Shown: positions 12,167-24,401 of the stretch, piece after piece
Position numbering within the stretch: position 1 is the stretch's first letter
How the letters are laid out: each line of letters opens with the position of its first letter
From: Rutidosis leptorrhynchoides
Taxonomy: Eukaryota > Streptophyta > Magnoliopsida > Asterales > Asteraceae
Length of the DNA: 64,000 nt
Assembly: GCF_046630445.1 (NCBI RefSeq)
Contig: NC_092339.1
Span: 58,868,001 to 58,932,000 of the forward strand
Direction: 5' to 3'
Notes under the pieces: model-generated
Database searches by the model: none
What the model saw: the letters and a program-made list of their open reading frames with translations, nothing else
What the model was told of the DNA's origin: nothing
Translations under genes and position numbers: made by a program

Positions 12167-12216
12167 CCATGCGATCGCATGGCTTTTTGCCTTCCAGGCC
12201 ATGCGATCGCATGGCC
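12167..12216. promoter_or_regulatory. Palindrome pair upstream of the Athila LTR TATA box
   Basis: CCATGCGATCGCATGG lies at 12167-12182 and GGCCATGCGATCGCATGGCC at 12197-12216. In the direction of transcription (minus) they sit about 25-75 bases before the TATA box. Perfect self-complementarity, pairing and promoter-side position suggest a binding site for a dimeric factor. That function is inferred. Confidence 0.6.
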
Positions 12217-12929
12217 ACTTTTTCCAGCTCACAAGACTTTGTTTCTTTGTATGCCGACGGTTTTTATAAATAAATATAATATATAAATAATTATAAGAAT
12301 TATTTAAATATTATATTATATTTATGTGCATAGTTGACTCATAATTTTTAGTCCGTTGCGTCGAGCGTTGAGAGTTGACTCTGGTCCCGGTTCCGGATTT
12401 TCGGACGTCCTTGCGTACAATTTAATATCTTGTATTTTACGTTTCGCGTCTTGTACTCTTGTAATTTTGAGACGTTTCTCATTAATAATTGGAACCTCTT
12501 TGATTGTACTTTGTACTTTTGAGCTTTTTGGTCGTTTGCGTCTTCAATTCATCGAATCTGTCTTTTGTCTTCACCTTTTATTATTTAAACGAATATCACT
12601 TGTAAATAGAACAATTGCAACTAAAAGCTTGTCTTTCTTGAGGGATAATGCTATAAAATATATGTTCGTTTTTAGCATTATCAATGATGATGGTGATCTG
12701 TTAGGGTTAAAGCATATTTGACGATTGAAGATGATGATGATGACGTATGTGACACATAATGATAATATGATTATGGTGACCCTTGATGATGAGAATTATG
12801 ATTACAGAAATAATTGTGATCATGATAATAAGATAGGTATGATGATGATTGAGTTTTCAAAGAGAAACAAATAGATATATATCTATATACTTTAATCTGG
12901 GGATTAAAAACAGAAATTATAGAGCGGAG

Positions 12930-12988
12930 CAATTAGTTTGGTGTCGTGTGGGGTTAACGAGAGGTCTTGGGTTCGAGCCCGGGCATGG
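12930..12988 (+). ncRNA. tRNA-like segment with B box inside an LTR (not a working tRNA gene)
   Basis: The segment contains ggtcttgggttcgagcccggg, with the B-box-like core GGTTCGAGCCC. The matching place in the family A LTR at 47730-47797 has an A-box-like gctcgaatggtagag followed by ggttcgagtcc. Spacing between the boxes fits a tRNA-derived sequence such as a SINE head. No complete cloverleaf was drawn. Confidence 0.4.
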
Positions 12989-13024
12989 GCAGTTATTTCT
13001 TATTGGAGCTTTTTCTTGTAAGGT

Positions 13025-13126
<102 letters not shown>

Positions 13127-13585
13127 TAGTATTAAGTATTAGTTATTATTATTATTATTAATAGCACTATTATTATCATTACTATTATTATTATAAGCAT
13201 TATTATTATTATTAATATCATCCTTATTATCATTGTTAGTAAAAGTATTATTTTTATTATAGATATTATAGTTATTATTATCATTATCATTTTTATTAAA
13301 AGTATCATTAATCATTAATATTAAGGATTATCATTTTTATTAAAGTCATCAATATTACTAAAATTATCATTAAGATTATTATTATTATTATCAATATTAT
13401 TATTATTATCACTGTTATTATTATTTTCATATTAACAATATTATTATTACAAATAAATATTTTCTATATAAGAGTATATTTATTACAACTAACATAGTAA
13501 TACATATAATTATATATATTAAAATTATTTATATAAAGACTTACATATAACAAATTATTGATTTTTAATATAATATTAATCATAT

Positions 13586-13829
<244 letters not shown>

Positions 13830-14719
13830 TTCGTGAATCCGAGGCCAACCTTGCATGGTTCAGTTCCGTCGTATGCATATTTTTACTACAAAATATCGTA
13901 TCGTGAGTTTCATTTGCTCCTTTTTTAAATGCTTTTGCAATATATATTTTTGGGACTGAGAATACATGCGCTGCTTTTATAACTGTTTTACGAAATAGAC
14001 ACAAGTAATTGAAACTACATTCTATGGTTGAATTATCGAAATCGAATATGCCCCTTTTTAGTCTGGTAATCTAAGAATTAGGGAACTGGCCCCTAATTGA
14101 CGCGAATAATAAAGATAGATCTATGGGCACTAACAAGCCCCAGTCAGAGAATTTGAACTGCTTTAGTACTTCGATTTTATCATGTCCGAAGGAAGTCCCG
14201 GAATAATGGGGATATTCTATATGCATCTTGTTAAGGTCGATTACCAGGTGTTCACCATATGAATGATTTTTATCTCTATGTATGGGATGTATATTTATGA
14301 GAAATGGAAATGAAAATCTTGTGGTCTATTAAATTAATGAAAATGGTCGTTTATGATAAAATAATGAACTCACCAACCTTTTGGTTGACACTTTTAAGCA
14401 TGTTTATTATCAGGTTTGAAAGAAACCTTCCGCTGTGCATTTGCTCATTTTAAAGATATTACTTGGAGTCATTCATGGCATATTTCAAAAGACGTTGCAT
14501 TCGAGTCGTTGAGTTAAACAAGAATATTATTAAGTCATTTATAGTTTGGATATATTATGAAATGGTATGCATGCCGTCAACTTTCGATGTAATGAAAGTT
14601 TGTCTTTTAAAAACGAATGCAATGTTTGTAAAACTTATCATATAGAGGTCAAATACCTCGCAATGAAATCAACTATTGTGAATCGTTTATAATCAATATG
14701 AACGGGTTGTTAAAAAAAA

Positions 14720-15009
14720 AAAAATTAAATGTAAGGAATTTTTTTTTTTTTACAAAATATAGAGGTTTTGGGGCAACATATAGAGTTTTTTTGAGCAAAA
14801 TTTAGAGGCTTTTGAGCAAAATACGAAGGTTTTAAGGAAAAATATGAAGGTTTTGGGGCAAAATATGAAGGGTTTGGGGCAAAAAAAAATTCCACCTGGG
14901 GCAAAATCGAAAAACCGAAAAAATTTACACTAAAATTTCGAAATCAAGTGTAAATTTCGAAATCGTCGGGGGCGGCTGACCCCACTTGACCCCCCTCCCT
15001 CCGCCCCTG
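14720..15009. repeat. hAT-like MITE fragment rich in aggttttggggcaaaat units
   Basis: The stretch repeats short variants of gaaggttttggggcaaaa and ends ggggcggctgacccc...ctccgcccctg. A second copy lies at 15225-15547 and starts cagtggcgg. The ends CAGTGGCGG and CCGCCCCTG are near-inverted, as in hAT-type MITEs. This copy lacks its left end. Confidence 0.45.
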
Positions 15010-15224
15010 GTTATGGCTATGGTTGTTTGGGTTGTCTTCCACCACCTATTTCAACCCATATGCGGCTACGGATCCATTAAAGTCTCACTTTTCGGCGGTT
15101 CTCCACCCTGTTGGTGGTGGCCACCAACTGTTTGTCGTGAAAGGAGTTTTTGTGCTACTGTATTTTTTCCTTGTTCTCCTCCTGGTTCTCGCGGTGTTCG
15201 GTGGTGCACCACCCTGTTGGTGGT

Positions 15225-15547
15225 CAGTGGCGGTACTAGGATTTTTTTCACTGGGGGCAAAAAAAAATTAAAACCGTAGCAAATTTTTTGGGCAAAATAT
15301 GGAGGTTTTTGGGCAAAAAATAGAGGTTTTTAGGCAAAATTTGAAGGTTTGTGGGCAAAATTTGAAAGTTTTGAGGTAAAATTTAGAGATTTTTGGGCAG
15401 AATTTGAAGGTTTTGGGGCAGAATTTGAAGGTTTTTGGGGCAAAAAAATAATCCAACGGGGGCAAAGTCGAAAAATCTAAAATTTTTACACTGAAAATTG
15501 CAAATCCACTGGGGGCGGCTGCCCCCGCTTGTCCCTTCATAAAATCG
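15225..15547. repeat. Second hAT-like or retroposed repeat copy
   Basis: It starts CAGTGGCGGTACTAGG, carries the same gaaggttttggggc units and ends with gggggcggctgcccccgcttgtccc. It is flanked by perfect 13-bp direct repeats CCCTGTTGGTGGT at 15212-15224 and 15548-15560. A hAT element would be expected to leave 8 bp, so the class is uncertain. The flanking motif also recurs nearby (15105, 15618), so the duplication may be partly accidental. Confidence 0.45.
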
Positions 15548-15560
15548 CCCTGTTGGTGGT

Positions 15561-16345
15561 GGCCACTAATGGGTATCGAATTTTGTCTACGGTTGCCTAG
15601 TGGCTGTGGTAGTCCACCACCCAGTTGGTGGTGGCCACCGTTGGAGGCCAGATTATGGTGGAAAGATAGCGAGCTGATGACGACAGTTTAGGGTGGGCCA
15701 CCCATTATGTTGGCGGTGGCCACCGGTAGTTGTCTGTTCTGATATGCTTCCAATGATGGTGTGGTGGTTTTTTCACCTCGTTGGTGAAGGACACTAACGG
15801 GAGCTGGAGGATGGTAGGTGTTGAAGTGAGATCAGGGCGCGATGGTTGTTGTGGGGTCCGTGGTGGTTTTGGGTTTCTGTCGTCGGGGGTTCGGGTGTGG
15901 GTGTTTTCCTTTTTGGGGTGCCTTCGATTCTGACTAGGGGACGATCTCCTTGTTAGAGATCTGGTTCGCGATCCGGGGGATTCAGTGATTTTGCGGATTA
16001 GGCTCATCTTCAAATGGTCTGGGCTGTCGCGTGTTGCTGGAGTTTTTTATTGTTGTGAAATGGCGGGCGGCGATCTACCGTCTTTGTTTATTGTATCTGT
16101 TTTGTTATGTTTTTTAGTGCCAACTGTTTTATAGGTTTATTGTTTGTTAGCTTGTTAGACATATATTTACATTCCTAATCTTTTCGTTCCGTGTTGTTGG
16201 CTGAAATTTGATTTAGGTTATTTTTTATTGTCTTTCATTTTGGCTAGGCTGTAAATTTTTTTTATATTGGTTGTACTTGTTGATCTTCGGATTCGTTCAT
16301 TGTTATTACGTTTTTTCGCTGAAAAATAAAATTAGATTGAAATTG
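15561..16345 (+). repeat. LINE-like 3' end or G/T-rich transcribed repeat
   Basis: GC-richer sequence with repeated ggtggtggccacc words, then a T-rich region with ttgttgatcttcggattcgttcattgttattacg and ttcgctgaaaaataaaa at the end. This resembles plant LINE 3' untranslated regions. No reverse transcriptase frame is present, so the assignment is weak. Confidence 0.3.
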
Positions 16346-17593
16346 AAATTGTAACTATCAAATGTAAATTTTTGAAATATTGACTCAACTGAATAAAGCT
16401 TAACGAGTTAACGTGTATCCATCATGAAAACCCTTTCTCTTAATGTAGATAATAGATTACTAATTAATTTTTTCTCCAGAGATCGTTATGATCTGTTTAA
16501 TGTTATACTATTGAAACTTCGATTCTTTTATATATACATATTAATATTTATACCAAAAAAAGATAAAAGATTACTAATGGCATCAACATGTATAAAGATA
16601 TTGTATATTTTCGTGAAGGACTTTGCTAAACGTAAATTATGTTTAAGCATATCATATATAAGACTACTCGACCTACTTCATCAACTTTTTTTAACGTCAC
16701 ATCAACTTTCCTCTTTCTACATTTTCACTATTTCCTCCCATAACACTCTCATAACACACAATTGCCAATCATAACATACTTCTTCAATTTTTATTATTTT
16801 TTATTTATTATTATTATTACTACTATATTAAATTCAACATATATTGTAATATAATATAAATATGTTATAAATCAAATAACCATTAAAATTTTAAAATCAA
16901 AAAAGTACTCATTGTTTATATAAAATAAATTAGAGAGTATAAATTTGTTGAAACCATTGTAGTCACTACTTTTAGTTGTTAGTGAGTCCCACATATATAA
17001 TTAAAAATTAAATTAAATCACTACTGCCGACTCATCTTCTTCATCTTAAAAAAATCATCTTTCAAGTTCATCTCATATTTTCAAATTCATCGATCAAAAA
17101 GTTAAAGGAATTTTAAAACTATGCTTGAAAAGGGCATAAATAAAGGAATTAAAGCTCTATGCCCGTTTGAAATGGAAAAATAGATAAAAATCTTTCCTCA
17201 CATCTGCTATTTCAAGACAAATCGGAGGGCGAAATAGGAGAAATAAATTGAGGGCGGCCTATAGTATGGTGAATGTTATCGGTGCCCTCAATAGCATATC
17301 GAAGGGCGGCTCCCAAATATGACCGTTGAAAGTGGTCTAACTAGCATAATATAATTCCTTATATAAAACACAATGTTGTCGTGAATAATTATTATCATTA
17401 ATAATACTAAATAGGGAAAGTTTTTTTTTATAACTAATTGTAGAATATTTGAATGAATTAGTGATAATTAAATGCAAAACGACATAAACGAGAGTTTTAA
17501 TATATAAGGATTAATTTTGCTTCATTTTGCATTTTTTTTAACTAATTATATTATATTATATTATATTAATATATATTATATTATTACTATATA
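16346..17593. other. Intergenic, nothing recognised
   Basis: AT-rich sequence without a supported frame. At 17225-17340 there is a GC-richer patch with two ggcgg words (gagggcggcc, gaagggcggctccc) that might belong to a MITE, but no ends were identified. Confidence 0.4.
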
Positions 17594-18323
<730 letters not shown>

Positions 18324-19596
18324 TTTAAGACTATTACAAAGTTGAATGTGTGCAATATAGTTTTAGTATTTTAGGGTAGATTACGTTTCCTTAAGATAGA
18401 TCTCTAGAAAAATGAAGACTGAATAGAGGTGACATGTTAGCGTGAATTTGTACCTAACTAGATTAATATGGAGATGATGGAGGGTTTTACTTTTAGTGTT
18501 GAGCTTTTGGGTTGTTAATCTTTTAATCAAGTGTAAATGTAGTCGATCTGCTTCAAGCGAACCTTTGATCTGGTGTACGTATGTTTTGTTTCACGAGGTT
18601 ATGATGAAAATTTTCACACTAAAAGAATCTATTAACTATTGTTGATATAAATATTAAACATAACGTGATTATAAGATTATGAATATGCGAACTCATGATT
18701 GAACAACTATTGTTCAGTGTTCAATTATTCAGTTCTTTAGTCATGCTTTTAAGTATTAATTAATATATGAAAAATTTAACATAAATGATCCCGATTGTAT
18801 TTATTTTGTTTGTACAAAACTCGGAGTAAAACACGTGAATAATATTAATATATCATTTCTTTGAACGACAAACGCGTACACCAATTAAATCATTCACGAA
18901 GTGACCCGAACTCATATGTGGTTATGGTGCTTCTTATTCTTCACACGACGCATGGAAAAAATGCTGGAGTGGTTGATCTCTTAGTTTGCGTTTGATAAAA
19001 TTAAATAGAATAAATTAGTGCTAAATAATTTGAATGATTTAAAGTCTCTAAATGAATTTGGTTCTGAATGAAAATAAATTGTTTAATAATCATTTTAAAT
19101 TAACGATATAAACCCGGTAAAATTACCTTATCAAAGTGTTACATGAACAAAAATTCAGTATACAAGTTTGTTAATTGTTTTGGATATGATTTGAATAATA
19201 TACGATAGAAAGTTCAAGTACTTATTGGTGAAATGATTCTCAAAATGAATTTTTAACATCAACTAGTACTCTATTTATATGGGATTGAGTTTTATTTATG
19301 TGGAATTGGGTTTTGTTTGTTATTGTTGTTGTTATTTATATTACATCAATACTAAAATTTGTTTCTCCGAATGATCGAATCCTATGAATTCACGGGTATA
19401 AACCGATAATTAATTAAAACACAACTTAATAAGTCGGTAGTTCATTATCAAACCAAACTTAATAACTCTTCACTAACGAACGTGACTACCAAACCGAAGG
19501 CTAAATACATAGCCATGAAAATTACAAACGTGGGGCATAACAATCCCAATAAACATCACCCATTTACCATTTCAAACTAATTATTTTACTATATTA
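18324..19596. other. Intergenic, nothing recognised
   Basis: AT-rich sequence between two Helitrons. No frame, RNA gene or repeat end could be supported. Confidence 0.4.
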
Positions 19597-20178
19597 TCTA
19601 ATATACAAAAATTGTGAATAGTGATTAGGGTCATTTTCATCATTTCATCATTTTTTTAATTCTAATTAAATTTCACTACATCACCAAAGACCTCAACACT
19701 TTTTTCAAATATTCAAATCGACCCCTCAAACAGGGGGTAAAGTGTCAAATAACCATTATAATAAAAAATCTTAAATAAACTCAACCCAAATATTCAACGA
19801 GTCATATTTTCTCGCTCGCAACGAGTTAAATTTTCTGACACCATCGTTAAACTCGAAATAATTTTAGGAACACAATGTCACTAACTATACGCAAAACGGA
19901 CGCTTTTAAAAAACGCTAAATATTTGGGGTACTTTTCATACACGTTGATTTTGAGTTAAATTTTTAAAAGTAGATAATTACATAGCTAAACGCGGAGATG
20001 TGCATATATTGTTAATTTAAAATAACATTTAAATCTTTCACGGATTATACCTTTTAGTTCGACTCGAGTTGCGCTTCAACGACATCATTCTTTAGCCACG
20101 AAATAATTTTACTAATTAAACGCAATAAAATACATTGAAAACCGAACCCCCGGCGCGAAACGAGAGTTCAACAACTAG
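19597..20178 (+). mobile_element. Small Helitron, second family
   Basis: It starts A|TCTAATATACAAAAATTG and ends cccccggcgcgaaacgag...caaCTAG|T. The inside has cactaactatacgcaaaacgg and cttttaaaaaacgct, which recur in reverse at 25740-25810 in the minus-strand Helitron end. Non-autonomous. The 3' end is clearer than the 5' end. Confidence 0.55.
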
Positions 20179-20765
20179 TATAACTAATAGACAAAATTTG
20201 TCTTATTAGTTATGAATAGTACTATTTAATATTTCATTTTTCACACACCCAACCCCCTAACTTTCATTAAAATACAAATCGAACCCCCCCATTTTATAGT
20301 ACTATTTAATATTTCATTTTTCACACACCCAACCCCCTAACTTTCATTAAAATACAAATCGAACCCCCCATTTTATACCTATATTTTAAAATATTATTTA
20401 TCCCATCACTAACACTAAAAATATTGAATAATAACACTAAAAATATTGAATAATATTATTTATCCCATCACTAACATTAAAATATTACTTTTTTTTTGTC
20501 TCAAACGATAAAAAAGCAACTTTCATAAAATGAACAACCCTTCAATGCTACCAAAAGATGTCGAAAAATATTTTTTTTTACAAAATAGATCAACTAATTT
20601 TTTTTTTTTAAAAAAAACCCGAACGCTAAAAGAAACAACTTTCACAAAGGAACAACCCTTCAATGTTAGATGTCGAATTTTTTTTTTTACAAAATAGATC
20701 AACACTTTTTTTTAACTCGCATTCAAAACGGAGCCCCCGGCGCGAAGCGAGGGCTCCACAACTAG
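20179..20765 (+). mobile_element. Helitron-like segment with strong 3' hairpin
   Basis: The right end has GAGCCC at 20731-20736 paired with GGGCTC at 20751-20756 around ccggcgcgaagcga, then cacaaCTAG|T. This is a Helitron 3' end. The 5' end is not clear and may be near 20190. Inside, about 85 bp (atagtactatttaatatttc to cccccattttat) is duplicated in tandem at 20212-20381, and a gaacaacccttcaatg block occurs twice (20530, 20650). Confidence 0.5.
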
Positions 20766-20786
20766 TTATATATCTAAAAGAGGGAG

Positions 20787-21251
20787 TGGAAGTGAATAGG
20801 AAACTTTAGAAGTTTCACAAACTTTTCCCAAACTCTTTATTTTTTACAATTCAAACACATTCTTTATAAAATTTAATTTCATAGTTTTTATAAACTTGCC
20901 AAAAACTTTTCACATTTCATAATTTTTCCATAAAACTTCTCATTCATTATAAATCGCCCACACAATTTTCACTAACTAATAACTATTCATTGTTTAAATC
21001 ATTGAGTATTATTATTATTATTATTATTATTATTGGAAGTGAATAGGAAACTTTAGAAGTTTCACAAACTTTTCCCAAACTCTTTATTTTTTACAATTCA
21101 AACACATTCTTTATAAAATTTAATTTCATAGTTTTTATAAACTTGCCAAAAACTTTTCACATTTCATAATTTTTCCATAAAACTTCTCATTCATTATAAA
21201 TCGCCCACACAATTTTCACTAACTAATAACTATTCATTGTTTAAATCATTG

Positions 21252-21280
<29 letters not shown>
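20787..21280. repeat. Near-perfect 247-bp tandem duplication
   Basis: Two adjacent copies start tggaagtgaataggaaac at 20787 and 21034, and no difference was seen by eye outside the (ATT)n at their ends. Each ends in gagt(ATT)n; the first run is about 29 bp, the second about 70 bp. The ATT run probably mediated the duplication. Confidence 0.9.
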
Positions 21281-21322
<42 letters not shown>

Positions 21323-21417
21323 ATCAATCACATACTTTTTCACTTTTATTATTGTTTAACTTTTTTCCTTATTATAAATTAACTACATAACTCATTTTTT
21401 AATAACTGCTTTATTGT

Positions 21418-21418
<1 letters not shown>

Positions 21419-21484
<66 letters not shown>
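21419..21484. repeat. (AT)n microsatellite in Helitron copy 2
   Basis: About 33 AT units between tttattgtta and gtttttatcaatcg. Confidence 0.95.
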
Positions 21485-21487
<3 letters not shown>

Positions 21488-21740
21488 TTTATCAATCGTT
21501 GATGTACGTCTCACTTTATTGATTGAGCATTTGGATCTTTTCTCTCGATAAGACGAAAAGTAAAATAAAAAATGTTGAATAATTACTTTCACGCTTATTA
21601 CAAATCAGTCACATAATTATTTTTGGTCATTCCTCGACAAAACGAAAAAAATGATAAATAATTACTTTCTCAATAATTAGCTATGTAATTAATGTTAATC
21701 AAGGTTGAAAAACTGGCGCAACGCCAGTTCGCCCAACCAG

Positions 21741-22374
21741 TTGAAATGAAATTGAATAAAGGGCAAATAAGACCAGTGGCTAGAGATGTTATTTTGGTTA
21801 ACAGCTGGAAATTATAAACATTCATTCATTTCTCAACAAAATAAGCCCTAAACTGGATTTTAAACAACAAATCATCCTTACTTGCTGATGTAGTTTGATC
21901 CACAGTCGACCTAGACACTTCAAAGGTAAACAATCGTGTTTTACTCTGTATGATTTTAGGGTAATTGTTTAACAATTAACTCTTGCTTTCTATTTCAGTA
22001 ACATAGGTATCGTAATGTTTAGCTAACTGTAAATTAAGTAATTTATAAAAATAGTCCCAACTTCTGTTAAACTAATCATTTGACTCATAATTCAAACTAC
22101 AATTAGCAAGAGTATATTAATTATCAAATATTACTTACTGATTGTTGGTAGGTGTGGGTGTTGATAGGCTTTGTTTTCATAAAATTTTGTATAGCAAAAC
22201 CAAAAACTGTGTAGCTATGACATAAAGTAAATAAAATTTTGCTAAATTAGTTACTAATTGTGGGTACTTGAACTGAAAATTAAATTTTACCATGTGTTTG
22301 TACTAGGTTTATTTTGTGGATTTGCCTATTAAACTCTATTTATCTTAAATTAAGTTTAGCACTAATTTTGCAAT
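21741..22374 (+). promoter_or_regulatory. Upstream region of the F-box gene
   Basis: Non-coding stretch between Helitron copy 2 and the start codon. It should contain promoter and 5' leader. A possible leader intron starts at caaag|gtaaac near 21922, but its acceptor was not identified. No clear TATA box was assigned. Confidence 0.35.
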
Positions 22375-23325
22375 ATGAATTTGTGTTTCAAGATGAATGC
22401 TCAACGTTTATTGTTAGATGGAACGATCACAACCCTTCCTTCAGACATAATTGAAAACATTATGTGGCGTCTACCAATTGAAGAGGTAGTAAGGACAAGT
22501 ATCCTCTCTAAGGAATGGAGGTACAATTGGACCAAAATTCCTAAAGTTGTGTTTACTGAGGAGATGTTTGATGAATCAATGGATGAAAATCAGCTGCCCG
22601 TTATCGAGCAAGGACTTGAAGAACCAAAAAGTGAAAGGAAAAAGATGAGTAGGAGATGTAAACTTTTCTATGCTATAAACAAATTCCTGTTACTACACCA
22701 CAGGCCAATAGTTGACTTCACCATATCCATGAGTTCATCTGACTCGAATGTTGACTCTGTGGAAATCGACCAAATATTACTTCATTTGTCGAGAAAGAAT
22801 ACGGTCAAGAAAATTCATTTGAGTTTTGGTTGTGGTAGTTTTAATCAACAAAATAGAACTTCATTTCTCGAGGGACAAGACGATGGATTATTGCTTTTTT
22901 ATAAGCTACCCTTATGCATTTTCTCGTTTCATCACCTATATCTTTCTGGTTGTGCTATTTTTAAACCACAAACATTAAACAGATTTGGTAGCCTTACAAC
23001 CTTATTGTTGGAGAATGTTGTCATTAATGATAAAGCACTTGTGCACATCTTATCCAATAATCCACTACTAAAAAACTTAACAATGGTATGTTAGTTGTTA
23101 CTAGAGTATCTATCCTCATGGACTTCAATTACTTATTGAAATGTTTAAGTTATTGCAGCTTAAAGGAGCCAATGGTTTTGTGTATTGTAAAAAGGATGAC
23201 CATGCCACCACCCTCGTTGAGCTATTTCAGTTCTTACCTGTAATCGAACATCTTGTTCTTTGTGTTCGGGGCATTCAGGTAAATTTATAATCGCTATATG
23301 CAATGGATTTAACATGGAAACTTGG

Positions 23326-23400
<75 letters not shown>

Positions 23401-23618
23401 GCAGGATCAACGGGGATGTAACCAATCGGGGGGAAGCGGGGGAAGCAATTTTTTTTTTTTTTTTTCGTTTTTTTTGGAATTTTTTTTTTCAGGCATCAAG
23501 ATCACACGAAAATATGAACATTTAGAAAAGACACTTCGTGATGAATGTTATTATTTAGGCGGGAAAACGATCGACAAAAATAACATTCAAGATAATATTG
23601 TTCGTGAAGAATGTTAAC

Positions 23619-23653
<35 letters not shown>

Positions 23654-24303
23654 CCTTTCATGTTTTGTGAAGTAAAATTTAGCCCGGTTTAGGGTTTAGG
23701 GTTTAGAGTTTAGGGTTTAGTGTTTTGGGTTTATGGAACTCTAAACCGTTCGTGTTAAAAACTCCATCTAAATCCTAAATCTAAACCCTAAATCTAAACC
23801 CTAAACCCTAAATTTCTAAACCCTAATATATAAACCCTATAAACCCTAATATCTAAACCCTAATATCTAAAACCTCAACATACGCTCGAAAAACACGATA
23901 ATTGTTATATATTAGTTCTTCGAGCGTTTTCCCGCCAAAATAAAAACATTTATCACAAAGTGTCTTTATTAAATGTTCATATTTTCATCCAATCTATAAT
24001 GTTTGTGAACAAAGTTCTTTCAAAAAACGAAAAAAAAAAAAAAAGATTTTGCTTCCCCCAGCTTGATTACTTCCCCATTGATCCTGCCCCTAAATGTTCA
24101 TGTTTTGTGAAGCAAATTTTTTTTTTTTTTTTTCCTTTTTTTTCCTTTTTTTTTTTCAGGCATAAGATCACACGAAAATATGAACATTTAAAAAAGACAC
24201 TTTGTGACGAAGTGTCTTTTTTAAATGTTCATATTTTCATGTGATCTTAATGTTTGTAAAGAAAAAAATTACTTCCCCAAAAAAGTGCTTCCCTCTTGAT
24301 GAT

Positions 24304-24401
<98 letters not shown>

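Larger units (their letters stand above)
7363..12683 (-). mobile_element. Athila-type Ty3/gypsy element, 5' part
   Basis: On the minus strand the order is 5' LTR (10680-12683), primer-binding site complementary to Asp-tRNA (10648-10671), a long AT-rich leader, and gag (to 7363). Gag residues match the Athila/Tat branch. The element is cut at 7363 by insertion of the family C element, so protease, reverse transcriptase, integrase and the 3' LTR lie beyond the window or are lost. It is itself inserted into an LTR of family A, whose remainder starts at 12684. Confidence 0.8.
10680..12683 (-). repeat. Athila 5' LTR (2004 bp)
   Basis: The plus strand starts TGATGTTATGCGAGG and ends AGCATTATCA, so it has TG...CA ends. 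A second copy of the same LTR family lies at 60190-62089, and the two align through most of their length. The LTR contains an (AT)n run (about 12028-12088), a TATA box on the minus strand (ctataaatt near 12140) and a palindrome pair upstream of it. Confidence 0.85.
20773..21740 (+). mobile_element. Small Helitron, copy 2, with internal tandem duplication
   Basis: It starts A|TCTAAAAGAGGG. The 3' hairpin CTGGCG-CAA-CGCCAG lies at 21713-21727, followed by ttcgcccaaCCAG|T. The end is CCAG where copy 1 has CTAG, so this copy may be end-mutated. It holds a tandem duplication of 247 bp (20787-21033 and 21034-21280). Confidence 0.6.

Noticed and set aside
14986-15279. GC-richer overlapping frames that looked like a gene start
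   Set aside because: The frames overlap on both strands, are rich in ccacc/ggtgg words and run into a repeat copy. No domain or splice pattern was seen.
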